A stretch of DNA of 64,000 nt. Source: Hericium rajendrae (lineage: Eukaryota > Basidiomycota > Agaricomycetes > Russulales > Hericiaceae). Each line of letters opens with the position of its first letter. The first letter of the stretch is position 1. This document shows, in pieces, positions 47,401 to 58,017 of the stretch. A program made the translations under genes and the position numbers. Under the pieces are notes generated by a model, which saw only the letters and a list, made by a program, of their open reading frames with translations, was not told the DNA's origin and did not search any database. Where the stretch lies: NCBI GenBank assembly GCA_033439255.1, contig CM065884.1, forward strand, positions 744,001 to 808,000, read 5' to 3'.

Positions 47401-49715
47401 GCTACCGTCGCGCGTTAGTTACCTTCACCAGCCAGCATCCTGTGGTCTCGATTGCTCCGGCGAACGCCTGCTTTACTGCCAGCATCTCTGTGGTCTCGAT
47501 TGCTCCGGCAAAGATCACACGTGTAATACTACATGCTCGGAAAGCTGTCGCCAGCGCTGTGCACACCACAAATGTCCAGAGCCGTGCTCGAAACCTTGCG
47601 CTCCATGCATGGAGCCATGTCAATGGCAGTGCCCTCACGATTCCTGTCCGGTAGTTTGCGGTTCAGTGAGTCTATACCTCTTTGTCAATGTCTACTCAAC
47701 AACGTTCATTTGCGCAGATTTGCTCCCGCCTTCCTTGTGATCAGCCGTGTACTCAGATGTTGAAGTGTGGCCACCAATGTCCATCCAGTACGTATGACGA
47801 ACAGCATTCCATCCACTTGCATATATTTATGTCTCTTGATAGTATGTGGTGAACCATGCGGAGAACAGGCATGCATTCTATGCCTTCCCGAAGAGCGCAA
47901 AGCCGCTGTGGCAGATTTCATCATGCAAAGGACAATCTCAGAGCTCGACACGTCTTCCGAGGATGTGAGTGAGCGCACGATAACTCTTGGCTGCGGACAC
48001 ATCTTTACTGTCGAGACTCTGGACGGACACTGTCACATGCCCAACTTTTACAAACAAGATGGTGCTACGGGCAAGTTCACAGCGACGAAGGCTCCGCCGA
48101 TCAACTACCAGACTCCGCCATCGTGTCCGACTTGCCGAGGCCCCATATCATCTTTGCGCTACGGCCGTGTTACGAAGCGTGCCAATCTGGACATCCTTGA
48201 GCAAAATGTGGCCAGCACAATGTCGCTCGCTCTTGAGCAAGTACAGGGGCAATTGCAGGTTATATCTTCCAACATCCAAGGATCACATGATGCTGCGAAG
48301 AAACTTGTTCGTAGTGTCGAATGCAAGCCGGAAGAAGATTTTGACGGCCGTCCACCCACCTCCCACACGCCGGACACGCGCAGAGGCGCGTACAAGACGC
48401 CCCGGACGCGTAAGCACCCCAAGAAAGGGACTCGAAATTTGGAAGTCATGACGAACCGCTACCGTCTCGCTTCCTGAGTCAACCGCAGATGGTTTCACTT
48501 CACGGCCTTGCTACCGAGGAAGCCAGAGCATGGAATGCGGCAGTACGCGACATCTTGCGAGCATACAGAAAGGTGGAGGAGGTCGCGAAGAAGCGTGGCC
48601 CTCACATTCAGGCTTACCACGCGGCCCTTTCGATGCTCTACCGGTTAGAGTTCAACGCTGCCATCGCCAGAGATACCACGAGAGTAGGCGACGCTCCGGA
48701 GCCATATGCCATGGCGCAGGTCAACAAGAAGATCGGACAGCCACCGCACAAGGCCGACACTCGTTTCCAGATTGAGGCGTATTTGTTGTCCATCGAACTT
48801 CGTCTTATGCTTGGACAGGTTGCACAGAGCCGCTTCGAGGCATTGGAGTGGTCTGACGATCCAGCTCTCAAGCACCATCGTCAGCTATGGTACTCCTTCA
48901 TTGACTATATCTTCAGATCCTGCTTCAAAGATGCCGAGAAGGCAGTAGTGATCGCTACGAGATCATCTGCTTCACGCCAGGCTGCACGATGCACGGTGTA
49001 CAAGATCCGCTCCAGTTTGGAACAGTACCGCTTCTTCATTCTCAACAAGGTATCTGAACTATCCCGGCTGCACCCTTTGAATGATGCGACGCGTCAAGAA
49101 CTCGCCGCAGACGTGAACGCACGTCGGTCAGATGCAGTTAGCCTGCTCAAAGAATCATGCATGACATACCTTCGCGTCCGGCCCTCTGAAAATATGGCGC
49201 AGCTGAAAGATGAAAGAAAATGGTTCAACGATAATTGCACAGCAAAGATCGACAAATATCTGAATGAATATGACGAACTGGTTGAACACATCATGACCGA
49301 CAAGGTCTATCGACCTCTTTCACTACAGGAGCGTGAAGAGATCGTGAAGGCATTTGGCTTCTGTACGTCACTTCAATTTTATCAAAGATTACTTGGTTAC
49401 TTACTATTGACGTGTTCCTTGCCCGCAAAGCTCATCGAGGCCACTTCTACAATTGTGAAAACGGACATACATTCGTCATCACTGAGGTGAGCTGATAGCC
49501 AATTGTCTTGTCATCTGAATCATGCTCATTAGACCCGTTTCTTGAAACAGTGTGGCGGAGCCACGCAGCAGGCGCGGATGTCCAGAATGCAATGCGCCCA
49601 TTGGCGGCTCTGGTCACCAACTGCTCCCTCGAACACCCGTGCAATGGAATTTGAGGACGTGGCCCGTGGACAGGGAGCACATGACTCGCCCTGGGAATGG
49701 GGACGGAGAGCATGA
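41423..49715 (+). CDS. ZNFX1-type SF1 RNA helicase with CCCH, NFX1 and RZ zinc fingers
   Basis: One very large spliced gene (over 2,000 residues). The N-terminus is an RGG-like stretch (RRGRGRASHG, RGGRGSARG) followed by a canonical CCCH finger C-x8-C-x5-C-x3-H (CRFYWSTGACNRSFDCTFKH). Next come an armadillo/ZNFX1-like region and the UPF1-like SF1 helicase: motif I PPGTGK is split off by two introns near 44155-44225, then Ia LIAYTNHALDHML, II VLMVEEAGQVLEA, III HLICIGDPQQLRP, V GTVDTFQGEEAKIVIVSLVR and VI NRINVALSRAKHGLFILGN. After that come NFX1-type cysteine-rich knuckles (46770-47900), a RING-like CPTCRGPIS, a helical region, and a C-terminal RZ finger (GHFYNCENGHTFVITE, then CPECNAPIGGSGH). 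Frame breaks are near 48475, 49578 (extra A) and 49623. Related proteins act in small-RNA-guided silencing (S. pombe Hrr1, nematode ZNFX-1) and in vertebrate RNA sensing. Confidence 0.9.
47431..47509. repeat. tandem duplication of an NFX1-type knuckle
   Basis: Segments 47431-47461 and 47478-47509 are nearly identical (30 of 32 bases) and both encode CGLDCSG. The first lacks one base, which may be an assembly indel. Confidence 0.75.
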
Positions 49716-50338
49716 AAGCGTACCAATGCTCTGACAGTAGTGTCACTGGCACGCTTTCACGGGACATAATCTATGGACTTCCCGCTGTCTTCACTCGTGC
49801 TCATGTGCTACTATTCTTGTGAATGTCGTCTTTACAATGTAACTCGTCACCGTAATGTATTTTGTACGCTACTTATCGACTAAGTCCTTGATGATTCGAC
49901 TCCTGGAGAGCGACTGCCATGTCAATAATCTCTAGCATTCTCATTCGCGGAACACCTGGTAAACAGCAAATGGAACGGTGGTTCGGCGTCACTCAAAACG
50001 CATTACGATATTTCAGAAAGGAGTGTGAGGGCACAACGGAATGTACATATCAAGGAGCGTACAGCAGCAATTTAAACGAATGTATGATGGGGCTCCTGGG
50101 ACTGAAAATCCAAGAGCGATTTAAATAATTTGACGGAGAGGAGACTCCGGAAGCGTATATTGATAATAGATATTGAGCGGCACAATGCTTGAAAATAACC
50201 TGAAGGAATGACTAAGAAGGCTTTCAAAGCCAAATCACCTCTTGCAGTTCGGATATTCGTACACGAGAGCTCCCGGGTTGAGCTTGGCGGATGACCCAGA
50301 GACGCAGAGATGTCTTGCGACTTGTAAGGCAATACATG
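49716..50338. other. intergenic between convergent genes, nothing recognised
   Basis: 3' flanks of the helicase gene (+) and of the nuclease-like gene (-). No gene supported. Confidence 0.3.
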
Positions 50339-52494
50339 CTATGCAGCGCGACCCCTCTTCTTGTCCCGCTTGCGAGCGCCGCCACCCCGTGGAGTAGCAA
50401 GTCCGCGGCTGGGAAGCCTCTGAGAGTTCGATGGGCCAGCCACAGGTATCGCCGATCTGCCAGTCCCGACGACAGAGTCAAGGGCGTCGCCCCGTGCTGG
50501 AAACTTGCGTTTCTTCGATGGCACGGAGGGCTCGGGTCCATTGCTCTCCGCGTCCGAGTCGCCAACGTGTCTGCGCTTCTGATTCAAGCTAGATTGAGCC
50601 GCCGAGCGAGCCCCGCGACCGTCCTCGCGTTGTTTGTTGCGCGAAGCTGCGGTGCGTGCATTGACGCGAGGCTGCGACATACCGGGGTTGACTTGGCGTC
50701 GGCTGGCCGCGCATCCTGCGATAAACCAGCGGTCCCGGCTATGTTGCATCGGCCGACAGTGCCGTCGTCGTCCTCATCCCGATTGAATGCAGACGAGACC
50801 GGCCGAGCGCGCTTCTGCGAGTGAGCGGTAGCAGAATGCCCAAGCCCAGTCTTTGTGATGGCATTGAAAGGCCGGGGAGCTTGAGCAGCCGTACGTCCAG
50901 TTGATGGCTTAGCACGCTTGTGGTCGGCGTCTTCATCTTCATTATCGGTTGAGCCGGGAATGATGTAAGACTTATCCGAACATTCTTTCCTGTGCGTGTC
51001 CAATGGCGGTGGTTCGTCAACAGAAACAGGGTCCGAGTCGGTGAGAATAATCCCGTCTGAAGGAGCGGACTGCACCCGAGTCGTAGTCTTGGGAATGCCA
51101 GCGCCATCTGCAAGTGATTCTACAACCAGTGAGTCGCTATTGCAGCGATGTCGCGGGAAGGGTCGATATGATTGCCCCTTGGCGATGAGCTCGAGGCGTC
51201 CTCGATTCCAGCCTTTGACGGCACATCATTGTCATCTTCCGGCGGCGAGAGCGGTGCTTGCTTCTTGTTCTCTCGACGGCGCGCGCGGCGGCGGCGAGAC
51301 GTGTCTTTCGAGGGACCTGGTTTGCGAGCCACAGGCGCAGACACTGGTGACTCGAGACGGCTGGACTCACAGAACCACCTGACAAGTGTGAAGATGACGA
51401 TTCCAGAGCATCTTCGTCTTGTGAATCATCACTGCCTGCATCATCAGACGAGGTCTCTTGGATAAGCTCAGTGTCTCGCTCTTTGATCTTTGTGTCGAGT
51501 TTCTCTTGAAGCTTTTCCTGCTTCAGACATAAACAAATGGCATGCTCACAAATCGAAGTGACGTACGAGATTAGGCTGCACAAGATCTTCTTCGGTAATT
51601 TCAGGTGGCATTTGAAACAGAGGGAACCGATTTTCAAGAAGACCAAGATTGGACGTCGCTATCTGGAAAGCCTTCAGATACACGGGACTCAAAGCCGATT
51701 CGTCAGGCGTCCGCAAGGATCGGGCATAGTAGTGGATTAACGGCCGTGGAAGATCCTTTTTGTCAAACTTTACTGCTGAACGCGTGGGCTTTCCTGAACA
51801 TATGTATAAGTACTACGGCTAATTCGCTTCGAGCTTGATGAAATGGACAGACCTTTTCTCGGTTTCGGAAACCGCGCCTGATACTCGGTTTAGCCCAGTT
51901 GGATGGGCGACGGAACTCAAACAAGAAGATGCATTCCCTGTAGTTCAAAAAGGCGTAGACCATGTCACCATCGTAGTGAAAAAAGGCGCAAAGAGCCTGT
52001 TCCTGCAGTTGCTTGATATCGGAGAACATGGCGTTCTCTACAGCAGTTTGCACCGTTTCTCCTTCCATGTTCATAAGGATACCACCCATCGGAGGCACCA
52101 CGTCGAGTGGCTTTTCCTCCCATATAAATCCGAGAAAAGGCTTGTGATGTCCTTCGGAAACAGAGAGAAATTCCAGTCCGGATGTGATCGGCGAATGATA
52201 CGGCCAAACACTGCTTCAAAAAGGATTAACGCCAAGGATTACGTTGGGGTCAGGATGCTTGCAGGTCATGGCGAATATCACAAGGAGAAATGTGACAGCA
52301 AGATAATTGAACGCTTCGATTTTCCAGTGCGCAGCAGCATAAGCAAAAAATGTCGACAAGGTTTCCATCATAATTCGTTGCTCGATGCCCTGCATCTAAG
52401 CCACATGTCAGACATGAACTGTATGACGGGGATGAAACAGTATACTGACCATGTCGGCCAACTGGGGCCCGGGTTGAGCGATGCCTGCGCTCAT
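50339..52494 (-). CDS. PD-(D/E)XK nuclease-like protein, copy 1, with long disordered tail
   Basis: Not a named family to me; paralogue of the gene at 62298-63923. Start MSAGIAQPGPQLADM, then an intron at the same place as in copy 2. The helical N-terminus (MMETLSTFFAYAAAHWKIEA) leads to RRSHPDWNFSLFPKD and then FLGFIWEEKPLDVVPP. Together HPD and EEK fit the D...(D/E)xK metal-binding pattern of the PD-(D/E)XK fold. A helix with SDIKQLQEQAL (Q-x3-Q) follows, then MVYAFLNYRECIFLFEFRRP. The second half is charged and serine-rich (RRRRARRRENKKQ, DNEDEDADHKRAKP, NQKRRHVGDSDAESNG) and ends RKRDKKRGRAA, a likely nuclear signal. Several frame breaks (near 52230, 52160, 51120, 50740) must be crossed. 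Nuclease activity is inference. Confidence 0.6.
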
Positions 52495-52955
52495 GTTGAG
52501 AGGAAGAAAGGAGAAGGATGCTGCATTTTTTGCATTTCCGTGCTGTATTTAAATGGAAGCTGGTGGACTTATTGTTGTCGATATCAGCGCCATGAGTGGA
52601 CTTTGGATCCGGGGATGCCATTGTCCTGTCAATGCGCTCGACGAGTCGCAGGTCAAGTGACTCACCATGCGGCTTCGTATGTTGCGTCAATGCGTATGGG
52701 CATACATGACAGAGCGGCAAGAAAGATAGACTCATGTCTCAGAGAAGACACACTATTCCGATGCCCGAAAACCAGATATCGCAGAGCTCAGGAGCGGTAA
52801 CAGAGCAAGTCCTTGAAGTCGCGTCGAACGGTATGATGTCGCCTCGATGTCGCGTGGTAATGCACATGACCGCGACTGCTTAGTCATTGTCGCGAGCCAC
52901 CGACGACGTCAGCTTGCAGCTGCTTCAAACTTGTATTCCGCTATCCTCAAAATCA

Positions 52956-53618
52956 ATGGCCTCTTTATCTTCTTCATCGACTACATCCTCTCCATCGACA
53001 TCGACTACGACCTCCAGGTCATTATCCCCCGCTACTTCAGTCTCATCGATATCTGATTCTGGGAATATGAGGTTGATTCCAAAAATGGCTCCGTCGCAGG
53101 AGCAGAGACCGCTCGACGTAGAGCGAGGAACTATCTTGTGAGTCATTTCTGGGATGTGTTTTTCTTCTTCCATCTCATTTATTGGCCTGCAGTATCGTGG
53201 CATGAAAATGGATGAACTAGACACGCAAGCTCTGGACCAGCTTCCTCCTTCGATGCTTGTCTACCCTAAAAAACGCCACAGTCGCCCCGAGCATTATCAC
53301 TTCGGGTTTGGTGTGTCACTCAAGCAGTTATACGACTACTGTGTTGCGCGAGACCTGGTTCCCAAGGAATGGCACGGAAAGTTGCTATATTACACCATGA
53401 TGGTGAACGAAGCGGTGGATGAAATCGCGCGACGATGCGGCACAAAGCTTTATCTGCAATATATCTGGAATGTGGAGCACGAGTGGGTAGTCGCGTGCTA
53501 CAGTAACTACAACTGGCACCACAGGATTATGCCCGAGCATGACGAAAAGCTTGCGGCAGATATTCTTCAAAGGGAACTGGGTATTTGCGAGCCCGCAAGA
53601 TGGTACTGGCAGTATTGA
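52956..53618 (+). CDS. small partner protein, copy 1 (unknown family)
   Basis: About 200 residues, paralogous to the protein at 61066-61671. The serine-rich N-terminus (MASLSSSSTTSSPSTSTTTS) is followed, after one frame break at 53061-53063 (GGG, expected GGGG), by EYEVDSKNGSVAGAETARRR and ARNYL. An intron near 53140-53190 leads to YRGMKMDELDTQALDQLPPS. The conserved part is FGFGVSLKQLYDYCVARDLV, then WVVACYSNYNWHHRIMPEHD, then LAADILQRELGICEPARWYW at the C-terminus. No signal peptide, membrane segment or known catalytic motif is visible; the protein is acidic and aromatic-rich. It lies head-to-head with nuclease-like copy 1, about 460 bp between start codons, which suggests a shared promoter region. 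Function unknown. Confidence 0.65.
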
Positions 53619-55622
53619 TTGATCGTGTAAGTCTCTGTGCCTCACCCCCATCATCTTGGTCTTCTCACATTGATATATTGTAGTGCACGGGCCCATACAG
53701 CACTTCTGATCACTCATCTGAAATGAATTCACCATATACCGTCACTCCGCCATCCTATCTCGCCACCATCGTGCTGTTTCAGCTCTTCCTCGAGGATACC
53801 CGTCTACTATCTGCGCGAACCAATCTTTGCCTCCCGCGAGCATAAAGCGCCTGCGGTGATTGATTAGACCGCGCAACATGCGGAGCCCACATCCGAGTCA
53901 AGACGGACACTGACGCATTCGCGTCGCCACGATCCCTCTTGAATCGACCATCCTCCACCATGCACGGTTTTGAGTGCATGCACGTTTGCGACTACCCTTT
54001 CCCAGAAGACAAAGTCCGGACTCGGCACCGATACTGAAAAACTAAGAACAAAGCTCCATGCTAGCTCGACGCAATGGTTTCCATGGAACTTGCCGCGGCA
54101 GCTGTCATCCTTGAACGCAGGGCTCACAGCGCCAACGCTCGTGCCGGTGGGAAGTTGGTCTCCTTCAGCCGAGGTTCTTTTAAGTCTCGTTCAAGAAGAT
54201 CCTCCACTACGACGTCCCGCCGAAGGTTTTCGAACTGGACGCAGCCGCCAGCGCACATTTTGCACAAAGCTATCGACCGAAGACATTCAAGCCAGAAAGC
54301 GCACGGACAATCTTCCCCGTCCAGTTGGTCACGCGCGGACGCCACGTCTATCCCGTCGACCCTCAACCTCGAATCTTTTTTCGGCGGGCATTTGTGCACG
54401 CATCCCTCTCGGTATCCCGTCAGTCACCGGTGATCACCGCTGACAGAAAGAAGGTCCAAAGGGTAAGTCTATCTCCGCTTTTCTTTATATCTACGGATCC
54501 TAACGGTTTTCGATACATCAGCCTAGGTTGTTTCATCTATGATTCCTCAAAAATGTAATTATTCGTTCACACCCCCGTCTCTATCGTCATCCTGCTGCAT
54601 GCATCCTGATTGTCATCTGTATAATCATATAACATCATTGCATCATTTTCATCATTCTATTGGTGTGCCATCATGCAGTTTTCTTGACACGCTCTAATTC
54701 GTATGTAACGGGTGAGAGCATCGCCGCCCTTCCCCCTCCCTTTCGGTCCTCTCACTGCACCGCTGCACGGTATCAAATCTGCGGATCGCGAGTCACTGAA
54801 CAAAGTGGATAAGCTCGGATTCCTTCGTCCAAAAAAATCAACAGGCTGCCGAAGGCGAGGGGTGAAAGACGTCGAAAGTCCGATAGAACAACATGTAAAT
54901 CGTCGGCCGTCAACAGGCGTCCGATCCGATCCCGCCAGTACGTTGTTGCGCAGGCGGCATCGTATCCGCGCGAGCGACTTGTGGAGCGCGGCAAATTATC
55001 CTTGCGATAGTGACCGCAGCAGCGACACTGCGCAGTCGTACATCGGCCCTATACGTCGAAAAGAATTATTTAATAGTGATAAAAAATGGCGAACAAGATC
55101 TCAAACCGTGCTAAGCCCACCATCTGGACTGAATGCATCATATCCTGCAGCAGAGAGACACGCAGCAGAAGATAAAAACTAAAGAACTCACCATGATCCG
55201 TCAAAACCCGACCTTACGCGCGGCATCCGCTAAAGTCTAAACAAATAAAATTGCACTCTATGTAAACAGCGCTCCACACAACGCACGGTAAGAAGACACG
55301 AGTCGGCGACCATGACAACAACAACAGCAATAACCAATAATAAAAAATGGGGACAATATCAACAGCGAATGAAAGACACGGCTATTCCAGCAGAAACGTG
55401 ATTGTGACGATTACTCCAGATAAAATGCGGCGAAACAGAGATGCGAACGAGGAGATCTATGCTATATGGCGGCGCGGATACAGTAAGATATGGAGATGCA
55501 GGATGATTATGCACGTTGCGAACAAAAACATGAACGAGAACAAGGAAACGAAGACCGAATGAACATTGTAGATTCTTACCACATGGCACAAGATATCTGG
55601 CAGAGGCTGCCTTTGCCGCCAC
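53619..55622. other. 2-kb gap with a possible gene remnant at 54150-54560
   Basis: Most of this stretch holds nothing I can support. In one plus frame 54180-54475 reads as plausible protein (KILHYDVPPKVFELDAASAH, then TFKPESARTIFPVQLVTRG) ending at a GT donor-like site (GGTAAGTC, 54471). No start codon or family was found. 55060-55560 is A-rich on the plus strand and probably 3' flank of the kinase gene. Confidence 0.3.
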
Positions 55623-58017
55623 TCACCACTGCCCTGCGACTTCCCCGACCTTGGCCCGCTTCCGCGGATCACGCACCAGGAGCCGCTCGACGATCCGCCT
55701 GACATGCGGCAGCAGCGCAAAGCCGTCCCGTGCACGTCCGCGCCAACGTGTTCGTCCTCCACGGAGATGATGCTTGCAGAATCAGCTCATCGTGCCCGCC
55801 CTCCGCTTCGACCGGCGATGGCGGGCCGTCTGCGTCCTCGAGCTCAGCATCATCAGGCCACGCCCACTCGCCCTTCGCGATGCGCGTCAGCCAGGCGCGG
55901 CGCTCGCGTCGTCCCGATGTCTCCGGCGGCTCGAACGGAAGGCGGCGCGTCACGAGCGCGAAGAGCACGACGCCCAGGGCCCACGCATCCGTTTCACGTC
56001 CGTCGTAAGCGCCTTCCTTCCGCGGTGTGACTGTCGCGGTGTTCGCTTTCGGCGTGTCCGTGGCGGCGCGAGAAAGCCGATGTGCATGTGCAGCAGTAGC
56101 GTCGCTAGGTGCACGCGAAAGATACGCTTCCCATACTTGAGCTGCATCTTCGTCCACATCTTCGTCAGCGAAGTCGGACGAGGACGAAGCCGTGCCGGCG
56201 AGGATCAGTTCGGGTGCGGCGTACGATTCAGAGCCGCAGCGTGTGACGAGCCAAGGGTCGGCTGGATCGATAACGCGCGCAAGACCGAAGTCCGTGAGTT
56301 TCACGAGAGGCTCTGAAGTGGGTGGGAGAACTGGATCGGACGAAGTAAAGGGATTGTTGTGAGAAGTATGTCTGCAGAAAGGATCGTCTAGATCTGACAC
56401 ACGGGGAAAAGAACCGAGAAGACATACTTTCGAGCTTGATGTCTCGATGTACCACACCTCGTGCGTGCATCCATTCTACGGCACCGGCGAGTTCCTGCCA
56501 TATTCTTTGCAGTACACTCTCGTTCAGGCGAGGGTACTGCTCGTCGGAGTTGATGACTGATAGCAGCTCTCCCCCGGAGATAAGGGGCAACACGACGACG
56601 TGATGTGTCTGAAGTGTAAATGAGGCGTGCAGAGTGGGGATAGAAGGGTGGGAAGTCGGCTGCGACAGGCGCTATGAAAGGACGCGTCAAGGTAAGAGCC
56701 AGCAATCAGGCATGGGAAAACGTACCGTTAGAATCTCCACTTCTCTCAGAAAGCTGGCACGGGTCCGGTCACGTTCTGCAGCTCTACCAGTGGAGGAAAC
56801 GGAACTGCGTGCCAGCATCTTGACTGCACACAATTGTCCCGGCTTTGCATCATCTACACCTTTGCTGACATCCCGAGCCTTCCAGACCCGACTAAATGCA
56901 CCATGGCCGACGATGTTATGAGCTCGTATGCATGTCCGCAAGCCTTGTCGGCATCTCGGGGACGTACGACATCGCCAGGCTTGAAGACATCTGATGGACC
57001 TGTAACTCTTTTATCCGCCACGTTCTTGCGATCATTTGTACCGGCAGCAGCAATATTGGCTGCTGATGATGGGGCGATATCCATCAGTGTCGCCCGAGGC
57101 GCGGCCACGCCTTCATCATGAAGTTCCACGAACTCCCGACGGCGCGGGGACGGGGAGGCCGATGTGAAGTCATACTCTGGTTCATCAGAGCGCGCTATAG
57201 AGTTGTAGCGCGACGGGAAAAGGCGCGCAAGCGGCGGAAGCCGCTTCCGGTCCTGTGGATCATGTGAGGACTGGGAGATCGAATCTGTTGGGGAAGGCGC
57301 TGTGGACGAGGTAGTGAAAGAGGGCGTAGAGGGGACGGAGCGGAGGCTAGGCGGTGGAGCTGGCTTGGCCAACGAGCCGGAAGAAAAGAACGATGCAGTG
57401 AGGGACTTAGAAGAGACAGGGGGATCTGCCGTCACAGTTGAATGGGGTAGAGGTTGGGTTGCGCTTAACGGAGAAGGAGCGGGTGTTGGTTTAGAAGAGG
57501 GTGACGCGAAAAATTCCGCTGTCCGTGAGCGGACAAGAGGAGGCGGAGATGGCACTGAGGCAGTACTGTCCGCCGAAGGAACATGAGAGTGACTTGCCGA
57601 AGCAGAGAAGGTTGAAGAAGATGCCGGCAGAGGTGTGGGGAAAGTCGAGAAAGAAGTGGAAAAGAACGTGGCAGTCTTCGATTCGGAAGACGAAGGCGGC
57701 GACGGCTGAGGGGGCTCAGCAAATGGACTCGCGAAGAAAGCGGCCGTCTTGGAATGCGAGGTGGAGATGGGAGAGGGCGCTGGCAGCGGTTCGCAAGACG
57801 TCGACGAGGAGCTCAGCGCGGTGAGACCCATGGGTGAGGTGGTGTCAAGGTCGATGAAAGAGCGGCTCCTCGAGGTCGCCGCCAGATTCAAAGGGCGGGG
57901 GATCGAGCGGGGAGATGCGGATACGACAGTCTCTGATGGTGACGGTGATGAAGGACTTCCTGGCGATCGAAAATCATAGCGGGATGGGGGTGATGACGTC
58001 CAAGGGGAAAACAACAT
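55623..58017 (-). CDS. serine/threonine protein kinase with long disordered N-terminus
   Basis: The start MLFSPWTSSPPSRYDF at 58017 was preferred to an ATG 15 codons upstream because a proline/serine-rich region typical of the rest starts there. Residues 1 to about 350 are disordered and contain four copies of a short motif around TAxFF. The kinase domain follows: glycine loop VGHGAFSRVWKARDV, lysine in LCAVKML, catalytic loop GVVHRDIKLE, DFG in KLTDFGLARVIDP, APE in YAAPELI, and DAWALGVVLFALVTRRLPF. About 70 acidic and serine/threonine-rich residues are inserted between APE and the DxWxxG helix. The end is HVRRIVERLLVRDPRKRAKV with the stop at 55623. Frame breaks are near 56933 (before NIVGHGAF) and near 55740. 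All catalytic residues are present, so it should be active. The subfamily is not resolved; CAMK-like is a guess. Confidence 0.82.
57379..57753 (-). repeat. four degenerate SKTAxFFxS motifs in the kinase N-terminus
   Basis: Residues about 89-98 SKTAAFFASP, 113-122 SKTATFFSTS, 164-173 SRTAEFFASP and 203-213 SKSLTASFFSS, spaced 24, 51 and 39 residues apart in otherwise low-complexity sequence. Confidence 0.8.

Noticed and set aside
47431-47509. CRISPR-like or satellite repeat
   Set aside because: Only two units, in frame with a zinc-knuckle array of a eukaryotic gene.
50339-53618. Reading the nuclease-like/small-protein pair as a toxin-antidote system
   Set aside because: Only proximity and recurrence are seen; there is no evidence of toxicity or neutralisation, so it is reported as an unexplained module.
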